Assembly: GCF_002102475.1 (NCBI RefSeq)
Contig: NZ_MSQD01000006.1
Span: 101,485-165,484, forward strand
Origin: Thermoanaerobacterium sp. PSU-2
Lineage (GTDB): Bacteria; Bacillota; Thermoanaerobacteria; Thermoanaerobacterales; Thermoanaerobacteraceae
DNA: 64,000 bases
Reading direction: 5' to 3'
Shown here: positions 8,444 to 19,594 of the stretch, one piece after another
Layout of the letters: every line of letters starts with the position of its first letter
Numbering within the stretch: the first letter of the stretch is position 1
Position numbers and translations under genes: made by a program
Notes under the pieces: model-generated
Databases searched by the model: none
What the model was told of the DNA's origin: nothing
The model's input: the letters and a program-made list of their open reading frames with translations, nothing else

Positions 8444-9088
8444 CTATATTTTTCCATACAAGTAAAGTGGTTTAACTATTATCTTATTTTTTTTAACTAA
8501 AGCAATTTCTGGATACAATGCCTCAATATCATTATCGGGTGAACGTGAAATAATGTTAGATATTCGAAGCTGCATCGCGTTTATCTTAGACGCCGCAATT
8601 ATTGAATCAAGATTTCCAGACATACCTGCATGGGCGATTCCTCTCAAAGTCCCCATAATTATTATGTTGCCTGACGCTTGTACAATTCCACCAGGGTTCA
8701 CATCACCTAATATAACTAAATTTCCGTAATACTTAACAACTTGACCTGATCTTACAGTGCCATTGTAAAATTTCGTCATACCTTCTTCCAAACCATCAAA
8801 TATATCATTTTCACTTGTAACATTTTTTAGATGCCTTTCCTGAATCTTTTTAAACCTTACATTTACACCGTAATTTTCTAAAACAAAGTCCTTTAATTCA
8901 TCTAAACTTTTTTCATCTACGCTCAAATTCCGAAATTTTACCGTAAGCTGTGCACCTTTAAAAAATGTCAGTGACCGCTCTATGCGATTTATTATCTTTT
9001 CTTTTAAGGCATCCATATCAGAAACATCTGTTGCTATTATCACAAGTCCATCTTTTGAACCATGGATCTTTACATAATCATTTAACAT
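8444..9088 (-). CDS. minC: MinC, FtsZ assembly inhibitor
   Basis: Inhibits Z-ring assembly when tethered by MinD. About 214 aa: an N-terminal FtsZ-interacting domain, then a C-terminal right-handed beta-helix with the family repeat GTVRSGQVVKYYGNLVILGDVNPGG near residues 110-135. The upstream GTG at 9130 is unlikely; GGGAGG lies seven bases before the ATG at 9088. A TATAAT at 9114-9119 could be the -10 of the min unit, but no good -35 accompanies it. A terminator separates the gene from mrdA upstream. Confidence 0.94.
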   Translation of the reverse strand: MLNDYVKIHGSKDGLVIIATDVSDMDALKEKIINRIERSLTFFKGAQLTVKFRNLSVDEKSLDELKDFVLENYGVNVRFKKIQERHLKNVTSENDIFDGLEEGMTKFYNGTVRSGQVVKYYGNLVILGDVNPGGIVQASGNIIIMGTLRGIAHAGMSGNLDSIIAASKINAMQLRISNIISRSPDNDIEALYPEIALVKKNKIIVKPLYLYGKI

Positions 9089-9149
9089 TGTTTGCCCTCC
9101 CAATACAGTCTTAATTATAATATTCTCCACAACTTAAGTTTTTCCTTCT

Positions 9150-9182
9150 TAAAAAAACAAAAGAGGACAAAAAATCCTCTTT
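9150..9182 (-). terminator. Terminator after mrdA
   Basis: The stem AAAGAGGA/TCCTCTTT (9160-9182) is followed on the minus strand by TGTTTTTTT, directly after the mrdA stop. It ends the mreBCD-mrdA unit before minC. Confidence 0.8.
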
Positions 9183-9187
9183 AATGA

Positions 9188-11500
9188 TTAATGATTGCTG
9201 GCATTTGTATTTGACGCTGTATTATTATTTGAATTTGTAAAGCCAAAATAAGCATCCATTATGTCTCTACCTACTTGAGCTGTATATGCGCCAGAACCCC
9301 CCTGGTATATAAGTGCTGTTACCAAAATCTGCGGCTTGTCGTATGGCGCAAAGCCAACAAACCATGCATAGTTCTGCATGACTTTCGTACCATGTGAACC
9401 TACTTCAGCAGTACCAGTCTTGCCACCAACAGGTATTGGAAAATTAGCAAATGCTGCACTGGCAGTACCGCCTTCTTCTGTGGCACCTTTCATTCCCAAT
9501 TTTATAGCATCCAAGTATTTCTGAGGTATATTTATCTTGTCTAATACCTCAGGCTTTTCCTTTTCGATTACCTTCCCATCAGGGGAGACAATTTTGTCGA
9601 CCAAATGCAATCTGTATCTTGTTCCTCCGTTTAACAATGTTGATAAATAACTTGCAATCTCTATAGGCGTAAATTGATTGCTACCTTGACCTATGGATGC
9701 GTTGGTAGTATCTACCAAAGTCCACTTAGTCGCATCCATCAACTGCCATATGGTCATCTGCAATTTAGGATCTGTTATTCCCATTTTCTTAAGCTGTAAA
9801 AATGTGGAGTAATCGCTAAAATTGCCTTTGTCAATTAAGCTTACTATCTTATCGTACTGTTCCTGTGTTATCTTGCCATTTGGATTTGAGTCAGATTTAA
9901 CCATCGATTTTAAAATCGACAAATTGTAATCTCTTTTAAATTTCTTACTGGAAATTATTCCAGTCGTTTCATAGAGTTCTATGCCCGTCTTTTGATCTAA
10001 GCCCAGCATGTGAGCATACTCGTCAATTTTGTCTATACCCATTCTACGGCCCATCTCGTAAAAATACGTGTCTGTAGAATACTTTATTGCGTCTGATACA
10101 TTTACTGCACCCTGCGTCCTTCCGTATTCGCCGTACAGCCAGTTTTCTTGGCCTGTAGGAGCATATATACCTGTATCAACATACTTTTCATTTACAGTCG
10201 TTACACCAGATTCCAAGGCTGCCAACGCCGTTACCATTTTAAATGTTGAACCAGGAGGTGCTGCACCTTGTGTGGCGTAATTAAATATAGGACTTGGGTC
10301 AATAGTGGCATTCCTCGGCTTGAACAGTTCATTTACAATGCTGCTGGGCGGATTGCCTGAAGCAAATATATTTGGATCATAACCTGGTACACTGGCAAGA
10401 GCTAAAATTTCACCTGTATTTATATCTGTAACAACTACTGCACCGATATTTGCCGGTAGGTATTCACCATGTGGACCTCTTTTAGTTTGCCTTATGCTTT
10501 CCATGGTCCTCTGCAATGATTCTTCGGCAACCTGCTGCAACTTTTCATCTATCGTAAGGTACACAGTATCTCCAGGTTTAGGACTGATCTCATCTAATTT
10601 TTTTATCAATCTGCCATAATTGTCTACTTCCACTTGCTGTTTACCGTCAGTTCCCCTTAGGTACTTCTCCAAATAGCTTTCAAGTCCATAATGCCCAACA
10701 AGATCTGTTATTTGATAGCCTTCTTGGCTGTATTTTTTCCATTCCTCAGCAGTCATGCGGCCTATATACCCTAATGTCTGCGACAACAGCGTCTTAAATG
10801 GGTATAACCTTATTGGCTTAACTTCTATTATGACTCCAGGCAAATCCAAATGATTTTCCTCAATCTCTGCCACCGTCTGTTGGTTGGCATCGGTAGCTAT
10901 CTCTACAGGCTTGTACTGTGTATACCCTTGTTCTAACATCAGCTCTTGAACAGCCATTATGCCTCGAATATCCTGTGGAGACAGCGATTTTGATATTTTG
11001 AATTTATTTATCAACATCTGCCATGCTTCACTGGCTGTAGCATTTGAAGGAATGTTGTTATTTTTCTTCCACTGCAATTCCCTTTGTCTTAAAACCGATT
11101 GTGACACATTGCTTTCATCAGGATTTTGAAAATTGAAATAAGGATTGTTGTTGCTGTCTAAAAATATAGGCAAATCGTCTTTATACTTTACACCATTTTT
11201 ATTGAGAATGTTTAGCAATTTTAAAATGACATCATTTAGATTAACTCCTTTAGCATCGCTTCTTAGAAGCTCTACAGAATAGCTGGGCCTGTTTGTAGCA
11301 AGCTTTACTCCGTTTCTATCTACTATATCTCCTCGAGGTGCTGTGATGATTATGGATCTTATGGCATTGCCTAATGACTGCTCTTTGTAGTAGTCACCTT
11401 TTATAAGCTGCAGATAAACTAATCTTCCTATAAGGGTAACAAGCATCAAAGCTATTACCCATCCTAATACATTGAACCGTTTTTTCAAACCTTCATTCAA
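9188..11500 (-). CDS. mrdA: Penicillin-binding protein 2, class B transpeptidase
   Basis: Cross-links peptidoglycan during elongation together with RodA. About 770 aa: a short cytoplasmic tail and one membrane anchor (about residues 12-32), a dimerisation/pedestal region beginning APRGDIVDRNG, then the transpeptidase domain. Active-site motifs are STFK in GSTFKMVTALAALE, S-T-D in KYSTDTYFYE, and KTGT in GGKTGTAEVG. The frame opens at a GTG inside the Shine-Dalgarno; the TTG nine bases later has AGGTGG five bases upstream and is preferred. An Asn-rich tail ends the protein. It follows mreD closely, as in the classic mreBCD-mrdA order. Confidence 0.95.
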   Translation of the reverse strand: MNEGLKKRFNVLGWVIALMLVTLIGRLVYLQLIKGDYYKEQSLGNAIRSIIITAPRGDIVDRNGVKLATNRPSYSVELLRSDAKGVNLNDVILKLLNILNKNGVKYKDDLPIFLDSNNNPYFNFQNPDESNVSQSVLRQRELQWKKNNNIPSNATASEAWQMLINKFKISKSLSPQDIRGIMAVQELMLEQGYTQYKPVEIATDANQQTVAEIEENHLDLPGVIIEVKPIRLYPFKTLLSQTLGYIGRMTAEEWKKYSQEGYQITDLVGHYGLESYLEKYLRGTDGKQQVEVDNYGRLIKKLDEISPKPGDTVYLTIDEKLQQVAEESLQRTMESIRQTKRGPHGEYLPANIGAVVVTDINTGEILALASVPGYDPNIFASGNPPSSIVNELFKPRNATIDPSPIFNYATQGAAPPGSTFKMVTALAALESGVTTVNEKYVDTGIYAPTGQENWLYGEYGRTQGAVNVSDAIKYSTDTYFYEMGRRMGIDKIDEYAHMLGLDQKTGIELYETTGIISSKKFKRDYNLSILKSMVKSDSNPNGKITQEQYDKIVSLIDKGNFSDYSTFLQLKKMGITDPKLQMTIWQLMDATKWTLVDTTNASIGQGSNQFTPIEIASYLSTLLNGGTRYRLHLVDKIVSPDGKVIEKEKPEVLDKINIPQKYLDAIKLGMKGATEEGGTASAAFANFPIPVGGKTGTAEVGSHGTKVMQNYAWFVGFAPYDKPQILVTALIYQGGSGAYTAQVGRDIMDAYFGFTNSNNNTASNTNASNH

Positions 11501-11509
11501 TTTGACCAC

Positions 11510-12013
11510 CTAAACTTTAAAAAAAAATTTTTTCGATTTAACAAAACTATTAAACCGCACTATATACCTGTATATGAAAATAGTTATTATGGAATTGTAA
11601 ACCGACTGAATTATTACTACATTTAACAAATACGATGGATTTAACTCATATTTCATGAGGAGCATGGAAAAAATCATGATAAGATTGTAAAGGATCGTTC
11701 CTAAAAATACAAATACGAAAGCTACAAATGTACTTTCTCTAAAGACATTTTTGCTAAGTATACCTGTCAAATACGCCACAATAAGAAGCGAAATTGTCAC
11801 AAAGCCAATAGCGTTGTTAAAAAGCACATCTACTAAAATTCCACCAAAAAGGCTTAAAGTGATGCTTTCACCAGTGCCATTTAAAAGAGAAAAAGCAATA
11901 ACTAAAATTAATAAGGCGTCAGGTTTAACGCCTAATATAGCAATGTACTTCATCAACGTAGCTTGAAGAATTATTGCAAGTATAATTAAAAGGTATTTAT
12001 AAATGCTCCTCAT
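11510..12013 (-). CDS. mreD: MreD, rod shape-determining membrane protein
   Basis: Small integral membrane protein of the elongasome, 167 aa with about five membrane segments and a basic C-terminal tail rich in Lys and Phe. Primary sequence is weakly conserved in this family; the assignment rests on the N-terminal pattern, topology and its position between mreC (32 bases upstream) and mrdA. Confidence 0.9.
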   Translation of the reverse strand: MRSIYKYLLIILAIILQATLMKYIAILGVKPDALLILVIAFSLLNGTGESITLSLFGGILVDVLFNNAIGFVTISLLIVAYLTGILSKNVFRESTFVAFVFVFLGTILYNLIMIFSMLLMKYELNPSYLLNVVIIQSVYNSIITIFIYRYIVRFNSFVKSKKFFFKV

Positions 12014-12045
12014 TTTAACCTCCGTAAACCTTCCAAATGTCCTAA

Positions 12046-12876
12046 TCAGTTTCCAGTCGTCTTCATGTTTGTCACAACCTGCACAAATTCCAATCTTTCA
12101 AAATCGGCCTCTGGCTTTATAACTGCCTGTTTCAAAAGAGAACCTTCATCTTTTTCTACTTTTTCCACCTTGCCTATTATAAGCCCTCTCGGAAACATGC
12201 TCATATCGGATGTTGTTATAACATCGCCTTTTTCTATTTTAGAATCTATTGGTATATATATCATGTTTAGATTTCCATTAGAATCTCCCCTGACGATGCC
12301 GTTGTCCCTTGTCCTTACGTCTAAAGCACTTACCGAACTATCCACATCAATTATAGATAAAACTTTCGACCAATTATTGCCGACATCTGTGACTATGCCA
12401 ACCAAATTGCCTTTCTCATCCAAAACTGCCATTTTAGGCTTTATTCCATTGTCTGAGCCGACATCAATATTAAATGTATTAAACCAGTTTCCAGGATTTT
12501 TGCTTATTATATTGGCAGGCTTTGTCGTTATATTCGTATTATTATCTTTAAAATTAAGCATGTCTCTCAATCTATTGTTTTCGTTTATATACTCCTGAAG
12601 CATGATGTCATTTTTGCTCAACTTAATTACTTCTTTTTCTAATTCAGCATTTTTTGCTCTAAGTGTTCCAATCTCTTTTATTGAAGTGAAAAAGTTGGAA
12701 ATACTGTTACCTATTGAATTAAAGGCCTTTTCCACAGGAGATAAAATACCGCCTATAGCTGATTCAATAGGTGTCACATTGCGTCCACCGCCATAAGTAT
12801 ATGCCATGGCGGATATAAGTGCCACGGCTATAACTATAACAAATATAAATTGTTTATTTTTGAGAAATCGTGGCAC
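12046..12876 (-). CDS. mreC: MreC, rod shape-determining scaffold
   Basis: Bitopic scaffold linking MreB/MreD to the extracytoplasmic PBP2. 276 aa: membrane segment near residues 8-27, a coiled coil near 70-110 (LRAKNAELEKEVIKL and following heptads), and a C-terminal beta-barrel region with VGIVTDVG and ITTSDMSMFPRGLIIGKV. The start is GTG with a GAGAGGAG Shine-Dalgarno. It lies 13 bases after mreB. Confidence 0.95.
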   Translation of the reverse strand: MPRFLKNKQFIFVIVIAVALISAMAYTYGGGRNVTPIESAIGGILSPVEKAFNSIGNSISNFFTSIKEIGTLRAKNAELEKEVIKLSKNDIMLQEYINENNRLRDMLNFKDNNTNITTKPANIISKNPGNWFNTFNIDVGSDNGIKPKMAVLDEKGNLVGIVTDVGNNWSKVLSIIDVDSSVSALDVRTRDNGIVRGDSNGNLNMIYIPIDSKIEKGDVITTSDMSMFPRGLIIGKVEKVEKDEGSLLKQAVIKPEADFERLEFVQVVTNMKTTGN

Positions 12877-12889
12877 TTTACCACTCCTC

Positions 12890-14636
<1,747 letters not shown>

Positions 14637-14647
14637 ACATTACCCCC

Positions 14648-15223
14648 CTAAAGCAAATGCACGTTAAATTCTCTCGATAAAATATCATGTAACTTCGATA
14701 TAGGAAGCCCTACTACATTGTAGTAGTCGCCATTTATCTTATCAACAATAAGCGAGCCATAACCTTGTATGGCATATGAACCTGCTTTATCAATGTACTC
14801 ACCTTTTTCTATATAACTAAAGATCATTTCATCGCTTAAACTTTTGATGTAAACATCTGTCTTTTCATATTCTGTAACTATTTTATTCTGTTTCAATGAT
14901 ATGACTGTAACACCAGTATAGACTTGATGCCATCGCCCTGACAACACCTTTAGCATATTAAATGCATCACTTTTATCTTTAGGTTTACCAAGGACAATTC
15001 CATCAGCAAAAACTACTGTATCAGCTCCTATAATTAAAAAATCACCACTTAATTTTTCTGCGACGAATGATGCTTTTTTTCTGGATAAATCCATGACAAT
15101 CTTCTCTGGTTCTTTTTCATCTGTCACTTCTTCTACGTCACTTATCATTACAGAAAAATCCACACCAATATTTGATAGTATTTCTTTTCTCCTGGGTGAA
15201 CCAGATGCAAGTACAATTTCCAT
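14648..15223 (-). CDS. maf: Maf-family nucleoside triphosphate pyrophosphatase
   Basis: House-cleaning hydrolase of non-canonical or pyrimidine nucleoside triphosphates. The signature ASGSPRRKEIL is at the N-terminus, with ADTVVFADGIVLGKP and LSGRWHQVYTGVTV following, and the length of about 191 aa fits the family. The upstream GTG (15238) is less likely than the ATG at 15223, which has GGAG at proper spacing and gives MEIVLASGSPRR. It is linked to radC and mreB. Confidence 0.95.
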   Translation of the reverse strand: MEIVLASGSPRRKEILSNIGVDFSVMISDVEEVTDEKEPEKIVMDLSRKKASFVAEKLSGDFLIIGADTVVFADGIVLGKPKDKSDAFNMLKVLSGRWHQVYTGVTVISLKQNKIVTEYEKTDVYIKSLSDEMIFSYIEKGEYIDKAGSYAIQGYGSLIVDKINGDYYNVVGLPISKLHDILSREFNVHLL

Positions 15224-15253
15224 ATCTGCATACTCCACTTTTGGTTTTATCTG

Positions 15254-15505
15254 TTATCTTATCTTGTAATACGAAAATATAGCAATTATAAGTCCTATTA
15301 CAGTTCCCAAGTTGAACCTAAAAGCCAACAGGAACGATACTTTTATAAAATTTAGGTCGATATTTATTGGACTGTTCATTCCTATCATCTGTTGGTACGA
15401 AAAAGCATGAACGTACTTAGCAAGAAAGTCTCCAACAAATCCACCAAAAAGAAGACCTACTAAAAGCAAAAAGCACAACGTACCAATTCCCTTGCTTCTC
15501 TTCAT
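15254..15505 (-). CDS. DUF4321 small membrane protein
   Basis: About 83 aa with two hydrophobic segments (about residues 7-27 and 53-75) and the motif GGFVGDFLAKY. It matches the DUF4321 family that often precedes maf in Clostridia; no function is known. AAGGAG precedes the ATG at 15505; the longer frame from 15541 includes the Shine-Dalgarno and is unlikely. First gene of the maf-radC-mre unit. Confidence 0.75.
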   Translation of the reverse strand: MKRSKGIGTLCFLLLVGLLFGGFVGDFLAKYVHAFSYQQMIGMNSPINIDLNFIKVSFLLAFRFNLGTVIGLIIAIFSYYKIR

Positions 15506-15564
15506 CTTCCCACTCCTTCTGTTTATTTTCTCCCAAATCACTTATTTTAAAACTTTTCCTTTTA

Positions 15565-15573
15565 ATTATAACA
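15565..15573 (-). promoter_or_regulatory. Extended -10 promoter for the DUF4321-maf-radC-mreBCD-mrdA unit
   Basis: TGT-TATAAT on the minus strand (TATAAT at 15565-15570) forms an extended -10, with no good -35. It lies 60 bases before the first gene and after the hndD terminator. Confidence 0.55.
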
Positions 15574-15628
15574 TAAATATCTTGTATTTCGACATAATCT
15601 AATCTTTTTTTAATATGTTATTTATGGC

Positions 15629-15658
15629 AAAAAAAAATCTCCCTAAAGGGAGATTTTT
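15629..15658 (-). terminator. Terminator of the hnd hydrogenase operon
   Basis: Perfect stem AAAAATCTCCC/GGGAGATTTTT with a four-base loop, followed on the minus strand by a run of T, at the hndD stop codon. Confidence 0.9.
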
Positions 15659-17402
15659 AATCATTCATGGGATAAAGATCTTTCTTGCTATAGGTTGTAT
15701 GAAGCAAATGATGCGATTTTTCCCCCAATGGGCTTATTAAGAATTCTTCGTACAACTTTGTTATCATTGGATTTTTGTGAGACTTTCTAATCGGCAAGTC
15801 TTTATCTGCTTCATATATAGCTTTTAATCTACTTTTCCTTACCAAATCTTTTTCATTTGGATTGTGTATAGGCTGTCCACCGCCCATTATGCAGCCGCCA
15901 GGACATCCCATGACTTCTATGAAATGATACTCTGCTTCGCCGCTCTTTATCTTATCTAAGAGTTTCTTAGCATTTCCTGTACCATTTGCTACAGCTATTT
16001 TTATTTCTTTTCCGCCTATATCAATTTTTGCTTCTTTTATTCCTTCCAATCCTCTTACTTCTTCGTACTCAAAATTCTCAATATCCTTGCCTTCAACTAT
16101 ATCTGCAACAGTTCTTAAAGCCGCTTCCATAACACCGCCTGTAGCGCCAAATATGACACCAGCACCAGATGATTCGCCAAGCGGATTGTCGTATTCGCTG
16201 TCAGGCAAATTGACAAAGTCTATACCTGACTGTTTTATCATGCGAGCAAGCTCTCTCGTCGTCAAAACAGCATCCACATCTTTCATGCCGTCTACTATCA
16301 TTTGAGGTCTGTCTATCTCATACTTCTTGGCAGTGCACGGCATAATTGATACGACGAAGATATCCTTTGGATCTATACCTTCTTTTTCTGCAAAATAACT
16401 CTTTATTATTGCACCCATCATCATGTGAGGTGATTTGCAAGTGGAAAGATTGTCTATAAATTCAGGATAATACCTCTCACAATAGTTTATCCATCCAGGG
16501 CTACAGGATGTTATCATAGGAAGCTTGCCGCCTTCGTTAAGCCTCTTTAAAAGTTCATTGCCTTCTTCTATTATAGTTAAATCTGCAGCAAAGTCTGTGT
16601 CAAATACTTTGTCAAATCCAAGCCTTTTTAAAGCTGACACCATTTTACCTGTGACTATTGAACCATAAGGCATTCCAAACTCTTCGCCAAGTGCAACTCT
16701 CACAGCAGGCGCTGTCTGAACCACAACGTATTTCTTCTCATCCAAAAGCGCATCGTAAACCATCTTCGTATGGTCTTTTTCGTATATTGCTCCAACAGGG
16801 CATGCCTCTATACACTGTCCACAGCTAATACATGGTGATTCATTTAGACCTCTGCCAAATGACGGTGCAACGATAGTCTTAAATCCTCTGTTGACCATGC
16901 CTATGGCGAAAACATTCTGCACATTGTTGCAGGTAGCAACACACCTTCTGCACAATACGCATTTATTAGGATCTCTTACGATGGAAGGAGACGACTCATC
17001 TTTTTGATATTTTATATTTTCGCCCATAAACCTTATTTCATCTATGCCAAACTTTCTGCTTAAATCTTGCAACTCACAGTTTCCGCTTCTTACACATGTA
17101 AGACAGCTTCTGTCGTGTGCAGACAGTATAAGCTCTAAATTAGATCTCCTTGCCTCTCTTACACGAGGAGTATTCGTGTATATTTCCATTCCGTCGCTTA
17201 CAGGATAGACACAAGATGCCTGTAAATTTCTAACGCCTTTTATCTCAACAACGCATAGCCTGCAAGCACCTATTTCGTTTATCTCTTCAAGGTAGCATAA
17301 TGTCGGAATCTCGATGTTTGCGTATTTTGCAGCTTGCAATACTGTATAGTTAGCAGGTACTTCTGCAGGAATTCCATCAATAGTTATTCGAACTTTATCC
17401 AT
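15657..17402 (-). CDS. hndD: NAD(P)-linked [FeFe] hydrogenase catalytic subunit (HndD/HydA)
   Basis: Catalytic subunit of a multimeric cytoplasmic [FeFe] hydrogenase coupled to NAD(P)H, possibly with ferredoxin (electron bifurcation). 581 aa: [2Fe-2S] domain (Cys about 36, 47, 50, 64), His/Cys [4Fe-4S] site HDRSCLTCVRSGNC (about 96-109), two [4Fe-4S] sites (about 148-158 and 191-201), then the H-cluster domain with L1 TSCSPGW (about 298), L2 MPCTAKKYE (about 354) and L3 EVMGCPGGCIMGGGQP (about 496). The TSCSPGW form of L1 differs from the TSCCPGW of monomeric hydrogenases. Start at 17402, with AAAGGAG upstream of the ATG. Last gene of hndA-HATPase-hndB-hndC-hndD. Confidence 0.95.
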   Translation of the reverse strand: MDKVRITIDGIPAEVPANYTVLQAAKYANIEIPTLCYLEEINEIGACRLCVVEIKGVRNLQASCVYPVSDGMEIYTNTPRVREARRSNLELILSAHDRSCLTCVRSGNCELQDLSRKFGIDEIRFMGENIKYQKDESSPSIVRDPNKCVLCRRCVATCNNVQNVFAIGMVNRGFKTIVAPSFGRGLNESPCISCGQCIEACPVGAIYEKDHTKMVYDALLDEKKYVVVQTAPAVRVALGEEFGMPYGSIVTGKMVSALKRLGFDKVFDTDFAADLTIIEEGNELLKRLNEGGKLPMITSCSPGWINYCERYYPEFIDNLSTCKSPHMMMGAIIKSYFAEKEGIDPKDIFVVSIMPCTAKKYEIDRPQMIVDGMKDVDAVLTTRELARMIKQSGIDFVNLPDSEYDNPLGESSGAGVIFGATGGVMEAALRTVADIVEGKDIENFEYEEVRGLEGIKEAKIDIGGKEIKIAVANGTGNAKKLLDKIKSGEAEYHFIEVMGCPGGCIMGGGQPIHNPNEKDLVRKSRLKAIYEADKDLPIRKSHKNPMITKLYEEFLISPLGEKSHHLLHTTYSKKDLYPMND

Positions 17403-17422
17403 GTTTTGCACTCCTTTCATTA

Positions 17423-19213
17423 CTATTTCTTGTATATAGCATCAAACGGACATTTATCCATACATGTTCCACATTTTATGCATTTATCTTGATCTATTAC
17501 ATGAGGCTGCTTTATTTTTCCAGATATAGCGTTTGTAGGACAATTCTTAGCGCATATGCCGCATCCTTTACATTTATCTGGATCAATTCTAAATTTCAGA
17601 AGTGCCTGGCAAACACCTGCAGGACATCTTTTCTCCTTTATATGTGCCTCATATTCATCTCTAAAATATCTTATAGTAGAAAGAACAGGGTTAGGAGCTG
17701 TTTGGCCTAATCCACACAAAGAAGACGCCTTAATGGAATTAGCAAGAGTTTCAAGTTTCTCAATATCTCCTTCTTCGCCTTTTCCTGATGTTATCTTATT
17801 AAGCAGTTCCAACATTCTTCTCGTACCTATGCGGCATGGTGAGCATTTGCCACATGACTCATCAACAGTAAATTCCAAGAAGAATTTTGCGATATCAACC
17901 ATACAGTTGTCTTCGTCCATTACGATAAGTCCACCTGAACCCATCATGGAACCGATATTAAGAAGTGAATCATAGTCAATAGGTGTATCTAAATGCTCTG
18001 CAGGAATACATCCACCAGATGGTCCACCCGTCTGGGCTGCCTTAAATTTCTTGCCATTTGGTATACCGCCACCTATTTCAAATATGATCTCTCTTAGCGT
18101 TGTACCCATCGGTATTTCTACCAGACCAGTATTGTTGATCTTTCCACCAAGAGCAAATACCTTTGTGCCTTTAGACTTTTCAGTGCCTATACTTGCAAAC
18201 CATTCAGCACCATTCAATATTATCGCAGGAATATTTGCATAAGTTTCAACGTTATTTATAATAGTCGGTTTTTCCCACACGCCTTTTACAGCAGGAAATG
18301 GAGGCCTTGGCCTTGGCTCACCGCGTTTTCCCATGACAGAATTTAAAAGTGCAGTCTCTTCACCGCAGACAAAAGCACCTGCTCCAAGCCTTATCTCTAT
18401 ATCAAAGTCAAACCCAGTATTGAAAATATTTTTACCTAAAAGTCCGTACTCTCTTGCTTGATCTATAGCAATTTGAAGCCTCTTTACTGCAAGAGGATAT
18501 TCAGCCCTTACATAAATATAACCATGGTTAGCACCAATTGCATATCCTGCTATAGCCATAGCTTCCAAAACGCTGTGAGGATCTCCCTCTAATACGCTTC
18601 TATCCATGAAGGCACCAGGATCACCTTCGTCAGCATTGCAAACGACGTACTTAGGCGTCTCTTTTTGGTTGTAAGCAAATTCCCACTTTATACCTGTAGG
18701 GAAGCCACCGCCACCTCTACCTCTTAATCCTGACTTTTTGATTTCCGCTATAACTTGCTCTGGAGTCATCTCAGTCAACACTTTTGCCAATGCTTTATAG
18801 ACATCAAATGCAATTGCCTCTTTTATATCCTCTGGGTTTATAAGTCCACAGTTTCTTAAAGCAACTCTCTGCTGTTTCTTGAAAAATGCTGTTTCCTCTA
18901 AAGGCTTAATTCCTTCCTCTGTGACGCTTTCTCCGTAAAGATACTTTTTAACAACTCTTCCTTTTAAAAGGTGTTCTTCCACGATTTCTGGAACATATTC
19001 TTCTTTGACGCGGCTGTAAAACACGCCTTCTGGATACACGACAACAACCGGGCCCAATTCGCACAGTCCAAAGCATCCAGTTCTTACAACCTGAACCTCT
19101 TTGTCTAAACCTTTATTTGCAATCTCTTCTTCAAAGCATTTTGCTATTCTATCTGAATTTGACGATGTACATCCAGTACCACCGCACACCATAACATGTG
19201 ATCTATATAACAT
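17423..19213 (-). CDS. hndC: NuoF-like diaphorase subunit of the hydrogenase (HndC/HydB)
   Basis: FMN- and NAD(P)-binding electron-transfer subunit. 596 aa with an N-terminal thioredoxin-like [2Fe-2S] domain (CGGTGC and GCFGLC), a NuoF core with GRGGGGFPTGIKW and GAGAFVCGEETALL, the N3-type cluster motif CGKCSPCRIGTRRM, and a C-terminal 2[4Fe-4S] ferredoxin domain (CKGCGICAKNCP and CIKCGTCMDKCP). The architecture is that of HndC and HydB of NAD(P)-linked and bifurcating hydrogenases. The ATG has AGGAGGG upstream and lies 13 bases after hndB. Confidence 0.95.
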   Translation of the reverse strand: MLYRSHVMVCGGTGCTSSNSDRIAKCFEEEIANKGLDKEVQVVRTGCFGLCELGPVVVVYPEGVFYSRVKEEYVPEIVEEHLLKGRVVKKYLYGESVTEEGIKPLEETAFFKKQQRVALRNCGLINPEDIKEAIAFDVYKALAKVLTEMTPEQVIAEIKKSGLRGRGGGGFPTGIKWEFAYNQKETPKYVVCNADEGDPGAFMDRSVLEGDPHSVLEAMAIAGYAIGANHGYIYVRAEYPLAVKRLQIAIDQAREYGLLGKNIFNTGFDFDIEIRLGAGAFVCGEETALLNSVMGKRGEPRPRPPFPAVKGVWEKPTIINNVETYANIPAIILNGAEWFASIGTEKSKGTKVFALGGKINNTGLVEIPMGTTLREIIFEIGGGIPNGKKFKAAQTGGPSGGCIPAEHLDTPIDYDSLLNIGSMMGSGGLIVMDEDNCMVDIAKFFLEFTVDESCGKCSPCRIGTRRMLELLNKITSGKGEEGDIEKLETLANSIKASSLCGLGQTAPNPVLSTIRYFRDEYEAHIKEKRCPAGVCQALLKFRIDPDKCKGCGICAKNCPTNAISGKIKQPHVIDQDKCIKCGTCMDKCPFDAIYKK

Positions 19214-19226
19214 CTACAGCCCTCCT

Positions 19227-19592
19227 TTATTCAACACTACTAATAGTCCATTCTTTAATCGGATGTCCATTAACTACATGTTCCGCAACTATCTGCCTTG
19301 CCTTGTTTTCATCAACCTTTATATACGTAACTTTTTCTTGTCCTGGAACATAAACATCCACCATAGGTTCATATTTGCACATGCCAATACAACCAGTCTC
19401 AGCAACAACCACATCCGTAATATTTCTTTTGCCAAGCTCATCCAATATAGCCATCATAACAGGCCTTGCACCAGCGGCTATGCCGCATGTAGCCATGCCG
19501 ACAGTGATCCTTATGCCATTCCGATCTTTACGAAGATTTACCTTTTCCAATGTCTCTTTTCTTATCTTTTCTAATTCCTCTATAGATTTCAT
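19227..19592 (-). CDS. hndB: Thioredoxin-like [2Fe-2S] ferredoxin subunit (HndB-like)
   Basis: About 121 aa. Thioredoxin-like [2Fe-2S] fold with VGMATCGIAAGA and TGCIGMCKYEP. One of the four usual cluster Cys positions (the second in C-x4-C) is replaced, as seen in stand-alone HndB-type subunits. Likely an electron carrier between HndA/HndC and the catalytic subunit. The ATG at 19592 has GGAGGTG upstream; the longer frame to 19613 would overlap the previous gene. Position between the HATPase gene and hndC supports the call. Confidence 0.85.
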   Translation of the reverse strand: MKSIEELEKIRKETLEKVNLRKDRNGIRITVGMATCGIAAGARPVMMAILDELGKRNITDVVVAETGCIGMCKYEPMVDVYVPGQEKVTYIKVDENKARQIVAEHVVNGHPIKEWTISSVE

Positions 19593-19594
19593 AT